From: DASQPR01 sp035713725
GTDB lineage: Bacteria > Actinomycetota > Actinomycetes > Mycobacteriales > Micromonosporaceae
DNA: 19,179 bases
Assembly: GCA_035713725.1 (NCBI GenBank)
Contig: DASTMZ010000106.1
Location: 1 to 19,179 of the forward strand
Direction: 5' to 3'
Shown here: piece by piece, positions 7,783-15,056 of the stretch
Layout: each line of letters begins with the position of its first letter
How positions within the stretch are numbered: the stretch's first letter is position 1
The notes under the pieces: model-generated
The model's database searches: none
The model's input: only the letters and a program-made list of their open reading frames with translations
What the model was told of the DNA's origin: nothing
Made by a program: the position numbers and the translations under genes

Positions 7783-8080
7783 TCGTCATGAAGTCGTTCA
7801 ATACGCGACGCTGCGGTACCCATTCGAGTGCCAACCTCCGATCCGTACGGCGCGATGCGTGACCCGCCTGTCGAGCGCACGATCGCGGTGGGACGTGGCC
7901 GCGTACCGGTGCGGTGAAATGCAATCACGGCACTGTGGAGGCGGCGCTCGCCCGAGTCGTCGTGCCGCGATAAGCGAACCCGATTCGCATCGAGCGGCCA
8001 GACGGGGTAGCGCTGAGTCCTTTCGATGCGGCACGCTGCGCAGCGGGGCCGGTCGTGGTGGCGCTCATGGCCGAGAGCGC

Positions 8081-8105
8081 TGGCATGGCCGGTCTCACCA
8101 TGCCA
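8081..8105 (-). terminator. Candidate terminator hairpin after the patatin/acyltransferase pair
   Basis: TGGCATGG (8081-8088) and CCATGCCA (8098-8105) form a perfect 8-bp stem with a 9-nt loop, about 60 nt beyond the acyltransferase stop. There is no U-tract, which is common for GC-rich actinobacteria but leaves function uncertain. Confidence 0.4.
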
Positions 8106-8166
8106 CCCGTCTGACCATGCGACCGGCGCCACCGGCGACGCCGTTCGGCCGGCACGAGTCAAGCCG

Positions 8167-9192
8167 CTACCCGGCCGTCGGGATTGCCTGCGTGACCTTG
8201 TGTTGGGAGATCCAGTCGTCGACGCGCGCCCACCAGCCGTAGAGCCACTCGATGCGGGCGTCCGGGTCGGTGGGGATGTCACTCGGGTCGACCAGCCACC
8301 AGTGCATCACGATCGACTTGTCCATCGGCAGCTCTCGCCAGACATCCGCGATGGTACGGAGATGGTCAACGCCCGTGTGGCCGACCAGCACGACGTGCGC
8401 GTGTGGGCTTGCGTCCAGCGCGGCGAGTACGCCACCGGGCCGCGGCGGCAGGACGTTGCGCATTCGTTCGGCACGGCGCGCCATGGACGCGAAGCCCATG
8501 CGCCGCAACCGTGCCACGCCGCGCCGCCAGCGTTCCGGCGTGAAGTTGCCGCCCTCCGGGAATATGACGAGCGCGTCATTGCCGTCCAGATCGTGTGCGA
8601 GATCTCCGATCTGCGCCTCGGCGCCGTGCCCGCCGCCGGGTGCGATGAACCGGTTCGGCAGGCGGTTCAGCAACACGTCGATCGCCGGGTCCCATTGCAG
8701 GCTGTCCTTGACCACGATGCGAGGCTCCCGGGCGTACCACGCGATGAGCGCGTGGGCGAGCAGGAACGAGTCGCCCGGGCCCGCGTGCCGCGAGAACACC
8801 AGCAGTGGTCGCTCGTCGGGCAAGGAGTCGGGTGTCGCGCCGTCGATCTGTACAGTCAGCCGCAGCACCCACTTCGCCTGGCGGTAGAGGACGGCCAGCG
8901 CCCGGCCGCACAACACGTAGTGCGCGCGCTGGAACGCCGGCGACCGTACGCGTGCGCCAAAGCCCGACGCGATCCATAGCGCGAACATCGTGACGAGCAC
9001 CGCGGCCTCCACGAGCAGGTAGACGGTGGCAAGCCACAGCACCCGGACGGGTCGCAACCGTCCGGCGGCCAGCGGCGACACGGCCGTCGAGATGAGCAGC
9101 CACAGGGGAGCGCTGACCACCAGCGCGAGCGACAGCACGACGGCGAGCGGCGCCAGCAGCAGTCGCCGGACCCAGCGCGGTGGCGGCCTCAT
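8167..9192 (-). CDS. PlsC-type 1-acyl-glycerophosphate acyltransferase family protein (membrane)
   Basis: A 341-aa membrane acyltransferase. The N-terminus is strongly hydrophobic with two membrane segments at about 12-36 and 51-78. The acyltransferase domain follows, with the HX4D catalytic motif HAGPGD (His136, Asp141) and the substrate-binding block FPEGGNF (211-217), the equivalent of FPEGTR. The family acylates lysophospholipids or glycerol-phosphate at the membrane surface; the exact acceptor is not clear. The protein is longer than bacterial PlsC (about 240 aa) because of the N-terminal membrane region and a C-terminal extension (HWWLVDPSDIP and onward) typical of actinobacterial members. 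Its ATG overlaps the patatin gene's TGA by 4 nt (ATGA), indicating translational coupling with that lipase. Confidence 0.9.
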   Translation of the reverse strand: MRPPPRWVRRLLLAPLAVVLSLALVVSAPLWLLISTAVSPLAAGRLRPVRVLWLATVYLLVEAAVLVTMFALWIASGFGARVRSPAFQRAHYVLCGRALAVLYRQAKWVLRLTVQIDGATPDSLPDERPLLVFSRHAGPGDSFLLAHALIAWYAREPRIVVKDSLQWDPAIDVLLNRLPNRFIAPGGGHGAEAQIGDLAHDLDGNDALVIFPEGGNFTPERWRRGVARLRRMGFASMARRAERMRNVLPPRPGGVLAALDASPHAHVVLVGHTGVDHLRTIADVWRELPMDKSIVMHWWLVDPSDIPTDPDARIEWLYGWWARVDDWISQHKVTQAIPTAG

Positions 9193-10019
9193 CGGTGACT
9201 CGCCAGGTATCCGGCGGATGCCTCGTACGCCCGCTCGATGCGCCGTTGCGCAGCGCGCAGGTCGCGGTACGCCAGCGGTGAGTCGTCGCGCTTCGAACCG
9301 ACGCCGGGCGGCAGCACGTGTACGGTCACCGTCGGTGGTACGGCGGCCAGCTCGCGCGCGTACCGGTGGCGCCGGGAGATCTCGAACGCGACACGGGCGA
9401 CCTCGACGACGTTGCGCGGCGCGACCAGCGGCCGATCGATGCGGCCGACCTGCAACACGTAGATCGTGGCGGCGCCGATTTCCACCGCGCGACCGATCGG
9501 GATCGAGTTGACGACTCCGCCGTCGATGTAGTGCCGGCCGTCGACCTGGATCGGCGGCAGCAGACCCGGCACGGCCGCCGACGCGAGTACGGCGTCCACG
9601 AGCGGTCCCTTGGTGAACCAGTGCTCGACGGCGCGTTCAATGTTGGCGGCGCAGCACTCGAACCGTACCGGCAAGTCTTCGAATGTGGTCATGCCGTGCA
9701 ACTCGCGGTCGAGCATCGCGCGCAACGGCGCCGGCGAATGCAGGTGCGTGCCGGCCCTGGCGAGCCGGGCGAGCTGGCGCGGCGCGGAGTCGCCGTAGAT
9801 GTCGCGTGCCTGCTTCGACGACCACAGTCCGATGAGCCGGTCGATGACCGCGTCGGACGGATCGGCCGCGACGAGCGCACCGTTCAGGGCACCGATGGAT
9901 GTGCCGACGACGAGATCCGGACGGATATTCGCCTCGAACAACGCGCGCACCATGCCGACCTCGACGGCACCCAGCACGCCGCCGCCGCCCAGCACAAACG
10001 CGATCGGCCCGTCCGCCAC
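9189..10019 (-). CDS. Patatin-like phospholipase / esterase
   Basis: A 276-aa patatin-fold acyl hydrolase. The three hallmarks are in order: the oxyanion glycine loop GGGGVLG (11-17), the nucleophile Ser41 in GTSIG (39-43), and Asp166 of the catalytic dyad in DGG (166-168). No signal peptide or membrane segment is seen, so it is probably cytoplasmic or membrane-peripheral. The family hydrolyses fatty acyl esters of phospholipids or neutral lipids. The GTG start at 10019 has AGGA 8-10 nt upstream. It overlaps the downstream PlsC-type gene by ATGA, suggesting a lysolipid made by this enzyme could be re-acylated by its partner. It is separated from the MFS gene upstream by a strong hairpin, so it should have its own promoter, which was not identified. 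Confidence 0.93.
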   Translation of the reverse strand: MADGPIAFVLGGGGVLGAVEVGMVRALFEANIRPDLVVGTSIGALNGALVAADPSDAVIDRLIGLWSSKQARDIYGDSAPRQLARLARAGTHLHSPAPLRAMLDRELHGMTTFEDLPVRFECCAANIERAVEHWFTKGPLVDAVLASAAVPGLLPPIQVDGRHYIDGGVVNSIPIGRAVEIGAATIYVLQVGRIDRPLVAPRNVVEVARVAFEISRRHRYARELAAVPPTVTVHVLPPGVGSKRDDSPLAYRDLRAAQRRIERAYEASAGYLASHR

Positions 10020-10071
10020 GAAGCCATCCTGTCACCTGCGTCGCCCGCGGCGCGTGCGCTGCTCGCAAGGC

Positions 10072-10105
10072 GACGCGGGCGGAACTTGTGGGTTCCGCCC
10101 GCGTC
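10072..10105 (-). terminator. Terminator-like hairpin after the MFS gene (perfect 14-bp stem)
   Basis: GACGCGGGCGGAAC (10072-10085) pairs perfectly with GTTCCGCCCGCGTC (10092-10105) around the 6-nt loop TTGTGG. It lies 31 nt past the MFS stop and before the patatin gene. No U-tract follows on the minus strand. The stem strength and position argue for a transcription end, and it could work in either direction. Confidence 0.68.
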
Positions 10106-10136
10106 CGTGCCCCCCGCACGTTGTGTGCTGCACTGC

Positions 10137-11591
10137 TCAGGCGCCGATCGCCGCCGGCTCGGCGTCCGCGACCTCCTCGTCGAGCTGGTCAGCAACCGGG
10201 GTCGTCGACTTCGGCGCGGGCGACGTGGCGGGCAAAGCGATCGCGAGCACGGCGCCCACCGCCAGCACGATGGCGCCGACCACCTGCGCCGCACGAAGAC
10301 CGTGGACGAAGGACGCGCCAGACGCGTACCCGCCGATCGACGAGAACACCGCGCCGAGCACCGCGACACCGAGGACGGTGCCCAGCTGGCGGAGCATGTT
10401 CGAGGTACCGGATGCGACACCCTGCAGGTTCGTCGGCGCGAAGTCGATGGTGAGGCGCGCGATCGGCGCGAAATACAGCCCCATGCCGAAACCGGCCAGC
10501 ACGAATGCCGGTACGAGATCGCGGTAGGGCACGTCCACGCTCGTGACGGTGGCGAGCCACGCGATGCCGGCGGCTTGCAGCGCTAGCCCGATGGCGACGA
10601 TCCGCCGCGCTCCGATGCGATCGCTGAGCAGGCCGGACAGCGGTGCGGCGAGCACCGGCATCGCGGTCCACGGCAGGGTACGCACACCCGCCTCGAGCGG
10701 CGAGTAGCCCTGCACCGTCTGCAGGAACTGCGCGCTCAGGAACACCGTGCCGAACATGCCGAACGACATCACGAGCGACACCGCACTGGTGAGCGCAAAG
10801 CCACGGTTGCGGAAGATGCGCAGCGGCACCATCGGCGCGCGCGCCCGGATCTCCCACGCGAGGAACGCGACCAGGAGCAGGCCGCCGGCGATCAGCGCGC
10901 CGAGCACCTGTGCGCTGGTCCAACCATGCCCGTTGCCGCGTACCACACCGAATACGACACCGAACAGGCCGAGCGTGACGAGCGTCGTGCCGACCGGGTC
11001 CAGTCGACCGGCGCCGCCCCGGCTCTCGCGGACCCGGGTGAGCAGCGGCAGCAGGATGAGCCCGATCGGTACGTTCACCCAGAAGATCCACTGCCACGAG
11101 GAGTATTCGGTGATCGCGCCGCCGATGACCGGACCGAGCGCCACGCCGAGGCCACCGGTCGCGCCCCACACCCCGAACGCGATGCCGCGTTTCGCCGCGG
11201 GTACCACGCTGGCGAGCAGTGTGAGCGTGAGCGGCATGGCGATGGCACCGCCGACGCCCTGGATCGCGCGCGCCGTGATGAGCGTGCCGATGTCCGGCGC
11301 CGTCGCGGCCGCGGCCGAGGCGGCGGTGAAGATCGCCAGGCCGATCGCGAACAGGCGGCGGCGTCCGAACCGGTCGCCCAGCGCCGCGCCGGTCAGCAGG
11401 AAGACCGCGAAACTCAGCGTGTACGCGTTGACGGTCCACTCGAGTCCCTCGAGCCCGGCGCCGAGCTTGACCCGGATCACCGGCAGCGCGTTCGTCACGA
11501 CGAGGTTGTCCATCGAGACCATGAACACCGCGACGCTCGCGGCGATCCAGGTCCACACGGTGCTCGATTGCTTGACGGAGGTCGGTTGCAT
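10137..11591 (-). CDS. DHA2-family MFS drug efflux transporter (EmrB/QacA type)
   Basis: A 484-aa multidrug efflux pump of the 14-TM DHA2 class, driven by the proton gradient. Motif D1 (MDNLVVTNALPVI, about 27-39), motif A GDRFGRRR (72-79), motif B around TARAIQGVGGA (106-116), and the antiporter motif C region GGLGVALGPVIGG (146-158) are all present, followed by WQWIFWVNVPIG (166-177). The C-terminus is a polar acidic tail (DQLDEEVADAEP). The ATG at 11591 has GGGAG with an 8-nt spacer; the TTG at 11606 is in the operator and unlikely. The TetR gene lies immediately upstream on the same strand and a TetR-type palindrome abuts the ribosome-binding site, so the pump is probably repressed by that TetR and induced by its ligand, likely also a pump substrate. 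Substrate unknown. Confidence 0.94.
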   Translation of the reverse strand: MQPTSVKQSSTVWTWIAASVAVFMVSMDNLVVTNALPVIRVKLGAGLEGLEWTVNAYTLSFAVFLLTGAALGDRFGRRRLFAIGLAIFTAASAAAATAPDIGTLITARAIQGVGGAIAMPLTLTLLASVVPAAKRGIAFGVWGATGGLGVALGPVIGGAITEYSSWQWIFWVNVPIGLILLPLLTRVRESRGGAGRLDPVGTTLVTLGLFGVVFGVVRGNGHGWTSAQVLGALIAGGLLLVAFLAWEIRARAPMVPLRIFRNRGFALTSAVSLVMSFGMFGTVFLSAQFLQTVQGYSPLEAGVRTLPWTAMPVLAAPLSGLLSDRIGARRIVAIGLALQAAGIAWLATVTSVDVPYRDLVPAFVLAGFGMGLYFAPIARLTIDFAPTNLQGVASGTSNMLRQLGTVLGVAVLGAVFSSIGGYASGASFVHGLRAAQVVGAIVLAVGAVLAIALPATSPAPKSTTPVADQLDEEVADAEPAAIGA

Positions 11592-11604
11592 GGCGTGCGC
11601 TCCC

Positions 11605-11624
11605 AATAGTGATTGGTCACTAAC
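11605..11624. promoter_or_regulatory. TetR operator O2 in front of the MFS gene
   Basis: TAGTGA (11607-11612) and TCACTA (11617-11622) form a perfect inverted repeat around TTGG. Reverse-complemented, the 20-bp site is identical at 16 of 20 positions to the site in the tetR promoter (12249-12268). It directly abuts the GGGAG ribosome-binding site of the MFS gene (11604-11600). The -10 and -35 of a separate MFS promoter are not clear. Confidence 0.8.
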
Positions 11625-11642
11625 TTCTCTGGGTACGAAGAA

Positions 11643-11680
11643 CCGCGCCGTTGCCGGTTCGGCACCGGACGGCGGCGCGG
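11643..11680 (-). terminator. Hairpin just after the tetR stop (terminator or attenuator)
   Basis: CCGCGCCG (11643-11650) pairs with CGGCGCGG (11673-11680). An inner stem, TGCCG (11652-11656) with CGGCA (11660-11664), sits inside its loop. It begins 1 nt after the tetR stop and lies before operator O2. It may end the tetR transcript or lower readthrough into the MFS gene. No U-tract. Confidence 0.42.
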
Positions 11681-11681
11681 C

Positions 11682-12239
11682 TCAGGTGGTCGTGGCGACA
11701 GAGGCGAGGCCGGCCAGGCTCTCGCCGAGTTGGTCCTTGATCCGCGCGATATCCATCGCGCCCATCACGTTGAGGAGCATGCCGGCCGCCATGAACTGCA
11801 TGACGCGGTGGTCGTCGGCACCGGTCACGCGCTGCGCGGTCGTCCACAGGCCAGCCATCCGGCGCCGGGTCACCTCACGCACCTCGTGGTCGTGGCAAGC
11901 GGTGGCCCACATCTGAAGCTGCATCTGCAGGATCCGGCGATCGTCGAGCAAGCCGTTGTAGGCCAGGCCCATGGCGTGGAACGCCTCGTCGCCGGTGAGC
12001 CCGTCGGAGGCGGTCTCGAAGAGCGACTGGACGCGATCGAAGCACCGGTCGACGGAGGCCAGGAAGATCGCCTTCTTCGACGGGAACAGGCGGAAGAGGT
12101 ACGGCTGGGAGACGCCGACGCGGCGGGCGATCGCCTCCGTCGACGTGCCCTCGTAGCCAGTCAGCCCGAACTCGATCATGGCCGCATCGAGGACGGCCTC
12201 GCGGCGTTGGTCCGCGCTCATTCGGGTAGCTGGGCTCAC
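11682..12239 (-). CDS. TetR/AcrR-family transcriptional repressor of the adjacent MFS pump
   Basis: A 185-aa TetR repressor. The N-terminal DNA-binding domain has the helix-turn-helix TSTEAIARRVGVSQPYLFRLF around residues 32-52, followed by the usual FPSKKAIF. The remaining helical region is the ligand-binding and dimerisation domain, with no clue to the ligand. The start is taken as GTG at 12239: it lies 7 nt after a TAACTT -10 with a perfect TTGACA -35 (17-nt spacer), so the transcript would begin at or next to the start codon and be leaderless. Neither this GTG nor the in-frame ATG at 12221 has a ribosome-binding site; the TTG at 12260 lies inside the promoter. Operator copies in its own promoter and before the MFS gene point to autorepression plus control of the pump. 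Confidence 0.93.
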   Translation of the reverse strand: MSPATRMSADQRREAVLDAAMIEFGLTGYEGTSTEAIARRVGVSQPYLFRLFPSKKAIFLASVDRCFDRVQSLFETASDGLTGDEAFHAMGLAYNGLLDDRRILQMQLQMWATACHDHEVREVTRRRMAGLWTTAQRVTGADDHRVMQFMAAGMLLNVMGAMDIARIKDQLGESLAGLASVATTT

Positions 12240-12246
12240 AAGAGCT

Positions 12247-12275
12247 AAGTTAGTGGCCAATAACTAACTTGTCAA
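12247..12275 (-). promoter_or_regulatory. tetR promoter with embedded TetR operator O1
   Basis: On the minus strand TTGACA (12275-12270), a 17-nt spacer, and TAACTT (12252-12247) form a good promoter. The spacer and both boxes are covered by the inverted repeat AAGTTAGT (12247-12254) / ACTAACTT (12263-12270) with an 8-bp centre. Bound repressor would block RNA polymerase. The +1 would fall at about 12240-12239, at the GTG start codon. Confidence 0.82.
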
Positions 12276-12310
12276 GCGAACGTTTCCGGGTCGCGTCAGC
12301 GGACGTTAAG

Positions 12311-13216
12311 TCAGTGGAGGTTGATCAGCGCCGCGCCGGCCGCGACGGTGACCGCGGCGACGATGCGGGACGCGGCCGCTCGCTCGCGGAACACCGCCAC
12401 GCCGATCACCGCGCCGGTGATCACGCCGGTCTCGCGCAGCGCCGCGACGACGGCGAGCGCGCCGGTGGTCTGCGCCCAGAGGACGATGCCGTACGCCGCC
12501 ACGCCGAGCACGCCTCCGGTCACGCCCGGGGCGAGGCTCACGCGGGCGGCGGCCCAGGTCTCGCGCGCCCGTCGCGATACGGCCCAACCGGCGATCAGCG
12601 GCCCGGACAGCAGGAAGAGCCAGCTCGCGTACCCGACCGAGGTGCCCGACGCTCGTACCCCGAGCCCGTCCGAGATCGTGTACGCGGCGATCGAGACGCC
12701 GGTCAGGACCGCTGCCCCGATGGCCCGGCCGCGCGGCTGATGCGCTTGTGGATGCGGGTCCCCTGGATCCTGGATCGCAGGCCGCACCAACGCGAGAAGC
12801 GCAAGGCCTGCGCAAATCACCGCGACGCCGCACAACTCGGGGACGGTCATCCGGTCACCGATGAAGACCGTGGCGACGACCGCGACGAGCAACGGCGCCG
12901 TGCCGCGCGCCAGCGGATAGACCTGGTTGAAGTCGCCGAGATGATAGGAGCGGACGAGCAGCGCCGAGTAGACGACGTGCAGTACGCACGAGGTGGCCAG
13001 CCACGGCCACGCCGCCCGGGCCGGCACCGCGGCGAAGACCGCACCGATCGCCCCGCACACCGCGGACGAGACGCCGAACAACACGAAGAACGCACGCCGG
13101 TCGGTGATCGCCTTCGCCATCGCGTTCCAGCTCGCGTGCAGCATGCCGGCGCCGATCACGGCGAGCGCGGTGGACAGCGGGAAGGCAGCCGTGACGGCAA
13201 TCGCGGCGACGGTCAT
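12311..13216 (-). CDS. EamA-family (DMT superfamily) membrane transporter
   Basis: A 301-aa protein with about ten membrane segments arranged as two EamA repeats, near 15-145 and 165-300, the standard layout of drug/metabolite transporters. Recognisable features are GMLHASWNAMAKAI (24-37) in the first segment and YPLARGTAPLLV (100-111), typical of a subgroup of uncharacterised exporters. A polar loop rich in Pro/His (about 146-163) separates the repeats. The ATG at 13216 is supported by GGAG 5 nt upstream; the longer frame to 13300 is not. It sits upstream of tetR on the same strand but is separated by the tetR promoter, so readthrough is possible while dedicated coregulation is not shown. 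Substrate unknown. Confidence 0.9.
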   Translation of the reverse strand: MTVAAIAVTAAFPLSTALAVIGAGMLHASWNAMAKAITDRRAFFVLFGVSSAVCGAIGAVFAAVPARAAWPWLATSCVLHVVYSALLVRSYHLGDFNQVYPLARGTAPLLVAVVATVFIGDRMTVPELCGVAVICAGLALLALVRPAIQDPGDPHPQAHQPRGRAIGAAVLTGVSIAAYTISDGLGVRASGTSVGYASWLFLLSGPLIAGWAVSRRARETWAAARVSLAPGVTGGVLGVAAYGIVLWAQTTGALAVVAALRETGVITGAVIGVAVFRERAAASRIVAAVTVAAGAALINLH

Positions 13217-13285
13217 GCGGGCTCCAGGAGTGTCCGGGTGCCACTGACAATAGGCGGCGCGGAGCGCTGGAAGTCGCGTCGCAAG

Positions 13286-13309
13286 ACACGCTGATGTCAC
13301 GCTGCGTGT
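13286..13309. repeat. Short direct/inverted repeat in the EamA/DUF1444-like divergent gap
   Basis: CACGCTG occurs at 13287-13293 and 13298-13304, 11 bp apart (about one helical turn). ACACGC (13286-13291) and GCGTGT (13304-13309) are inverted arms around a 12-bp centre. It lies about 70 bp upstream of the EamA start and could be an operator; evidence is sequence only. Confidence 0.4.
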
Positions 13310-13448
13310 GGCTCGGAACGCTCACCGTCTACGTGACAGTGAATGGTCCGATTCGCGCACACCGATCCGACGGTCTGTCCAGCGATTTTTTCCACGCAGC
13401 CCTTTTCAGCACATGGTCATTGCCGCTAGGTTGCACGTCGTGCAGGTG

Positions 13449-13958
13449 ATGAACGCCACCTTCATGCCTGTGGTTGTCTCCGTTCGTGATCCGGACTACA
13501 GCGACCGGCACGTCCTTGACGTGCTCTTCGACGACCTCGCGGTGGGTTACTCATTGGGTCAGCCGTATGGCGATCGGCTCATGACGTGGCCGGACTTCGA
13601 ACGGCTGCGCATGTCGCGCCGTGAGCTGCGCCATCGGGCGGCGTCATTGTTGGACGCCTCGATGGAGCGGCTGCGCATCCACGGTCAGCCGCCGGCGCTG
13701 ATGCTGTCGTTCGACGGCATCGAGTCGAGCGTGTTGCTCTGCGACGAGTTCTGGGACGGCCTGGAGGGTCGGGTACCCGGCTCGATCGTCGTTGGCGTGC
13801 CGGCCCGCGACGTCGTGGTCGTCACCGGCTCTCGCTCGGCGGCCGGCATGGCCAAGGCGCGTCGCACCGTGGATCGGATGTTCTACGCGGGCGGGCGGCA
13901 TCTCGTGCGCCAAGGGCTGCTGGTCCGCCAGCGCGGCATGTGGCAGCCGATGCGCTGA
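13449..13958 (+). CDS. Conserved hypothetical protein, DUF1444-like
   Basis: About 169 aa, no signal peptide or membrane segment. The sequence layout VVSVRDP, LFDDLAVGYSLGQPYG, ALMLSFDGIESSVLL, VVGVPARDVVVVTG and a final VDRMFYAGGRHL matches what I recall of actinobacterial DUF1444 (YtpQ-like) proteins, though this assignment is from memory of the pattern rather than a search. Function is unknown. The frame opens at a GTG at 13308, but 13308-13412 is not coding-like (it contains poly-T and AT-rich runs) and 13413-13448 uses rare codons. No candidate has a clear ribosome-binding site: ATG 13413, GTG 13440 and ATG 13449 are all possible. A TAGGTT box (13427-13432) would make 13440 or 13449 nearly leaderless. 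Confidence 0.75.
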   Translation: MNATFMPVVVSVRDPDYSDRHVLDVLFDDLAVGYSLGQPYGDRLMTWPDFERLRMSRRELRHRAASLLDASMERLRIHGQPPALMLSFDGIESSVLLCDEFWDGLEGRVPGSIVVGVPARDVVVVTGSRSAAGMAKARRTVDRMFYAGGRHLVRQGLLVRQRGMWQPMR

Positions 13959-13968
13959 GGTTTGCACC

Positions 13969-14033
13969 GTCGGCGCGGGTTGAGGCTTCGGTCGCTGCCC
14001 GCCGACCGCGCCGACTAGGCCGGCGTCCTAGTC
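13969..14033. terminator. Terminator-like region between convergent genes
   Basis: GTCGGCGCGG (13969-13978) and CCGCGCCGAC (14006-14015) are a perfect 10-bp inverted pair with a 27-nt loop. Overlapping it, GACTAGG (14013-14019) and CCTAGTC (14027-14033) form a 7-bp stem over the hydrolase stop codon (14028-14030). The two structures share bases and could not both form fully. The location between converging genes suggests bidirectional termination. Confidence 0.5.
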
Positions 14034-14975
14034 CGGCAGGTACGCCCGGATCCACCGTCCCAGCTCGTCGAAGACTGCGTCGCGCACCGGTTTGCGCGAG
14101 AGCGTGAGGTCGTGGCGACCGCCGTCGAAGCGTACGAGCGTGACGTGCCGACCGATGCCGGGTCCCCACCGCCACATGTGCGCCGGGTCGAGCACCGCAT
14201 CGGCGGCGTGCGCCTGGTCGCTCCATTGGTCGGATCGGTACGTCGCGCCGGACGTTCCGATCAGCACCGGCGCCGGGATGTCCAGACCGCGATGCAGCCG
14301 AGCCTGCGCTGCGCGGATCGCGGTGAGCCACCCGGCCCGAATCGCGAATCCGCCGAGTGGCTTCCACGCCAGGTTGTATTGCCACTCGCCCTCGTGGTCG
14401 GCGTGGATGCTCCGGCCGTATACCTGGTTCAGGCCGGACGGCACCAGTGCGTAGGGACGGCGGCGCGCGACCGCGGCGAACGTCGGTCCGATCGACGCGC
14501 GCATCGCGGGCGACACGTTGAATTCGAAGAACGGGCTGTTGAGGAACAGCCCGTCGATCACGCCGTCGGCTCGGCGCTGGTGCGCCCACAACGACGCGGT
14601 CAGGCCGCCCGTGGAATGGCCGCTGAGTAGCACCCGCGTGTGGCCGTCCTGCTCCCTGATGATGCGCAGCGCTTCGTCCAACTCGACGAAGTAGGACGCG
14701 ATGTCGCTGGTGAAGTTCGCGGTCTGGTGGGAGTGCAGGCTGCGGCCGTACTTGCGGAGATCGATCGCGTAGAAGTCGAGTCCGGCGTCGACGTAGAAGT
14801 CGGCGAGATGCGTCTGGAAGAAGTAGTCGGTGAAGCCGTGGATGTAGAGCACGGCGCGGCGGCTCGGCGGATCGCAGCGGCGGCGTACCAGGGTCGCGTC
14901 GATTCGTCCTTCGTCGTCGCTGCCGAGGTCGATCGTCATCCGCTCGTACGGCGAACCGAGTACGTCTTCGTCCAC
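14028..14975 (-). CDS. Alpha/beta hydrolase, lysophospholipase / monoacylglycerol lipase-like
   Basis: A 315-aa alpha/beta-hydrolase without a signal peptide. The oxyanion motif is HGFTDY (46-51). The nucleophile elbow is GHSTGG with Ser121. The candidate acid is Asp263 (VLDPAHMW) and the catalytic His is His288 in GGRHDL. The overall resemblance is to serine aminopeptidase S33-domain lysophospholipases and monoglyceride lipases; the substrate is not known. It lies convergent to the DUF1444-like gene and divergent from the SSB gene. The GTG at 14975 lacks a ribosome-binding site but sits 6 nt after TAGCCT, so it is probably leaderless. Confidence 0.92.
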   Translation of the reverse strand: MDEDVLGSPYERMTIDLGSDDEGRIDATLVRRRCDPPSRRAVLYIHGFTDYFFQTHLADFYVDAGLDFYAIDLRKYGRSLHSHQTANFTSDIASYFVELDEALRIIREQDGHTRVLLSGHSTGGLTASLWAHQRRADGVIDGLFLNSPFFEFNVSPAMRASIGPTFAAVARRRPYALVPSGLNQVYGRSIHADHEGEWQYNLAWKPLGGFAIRAGWLTAIRAAQARLHRGLDIPAPVLIGTSGATYRSDQWSDQAHAADAVLDPAHMWRWGPGIGRHVTLVRFDGGRHDLTLSRKPVRDAVFDELGRWIRAYLPD

Positions 14976-14981
14976 GGCGGT

Positions 14982-14987
14982 AGGCTA
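14982..14987 (-). promoter_or_regulatory. -10 box, probable leaderless promoter of the hydrolase gene
   Basis: TAGCCT fits the actinobacterial TANNNT -10 and ends 6 nt before the GTG at 14975, so transcription would start at or next to the start codon. No convincing -35 is seen and there is no ribosome-binding site. Confidence 0.5.
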
Positions 14988-15056
14988 CCGCGCCCGCCGT
15001 GGCCCGACCGGCCGGCCGATGCAGCTCGTTGCGGGAGGTAGCCGCGGACGGTGCGG

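Larger units (their letters stand above)
7579..8166. other. 588-bp gap without a convincing gene
   Basis: The left half (about 7620-7800) is less GC-rich than the genes and holds the candidate promoter, an inverted repeat and a pair of 9-bp direct repeats described separately. The right half is GC-rich and contains a hairpin at 8081-8105 beyond the acyltransferase stop. Frames open across it (minus 7692-8282, plus 7859-8242) give low-complexity Arg/Ser/Thr-rich translations with no recognisable domain. They overlap real coding sequence or regulatory elements, so they are not called as genes. No tRNA fold or riboswitch was recognised. Confidence 0.7.

Noticed and set aside
7790..7850. tRNA-like T-arm (TTCGAGT) in the large gap
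   Set aside because: No matching acceptor, anticodon or D-arm could be found on either strand.
7692..8282. A 196-residue minus-strand open frame across the large gap
   Set aside because: Low-complexity Ser/Thr/Arg-rich translation, no recognisable domain, its start lies inside the acyltransferase gene and its end overlaps the inverted repeat of the candidate promoter.
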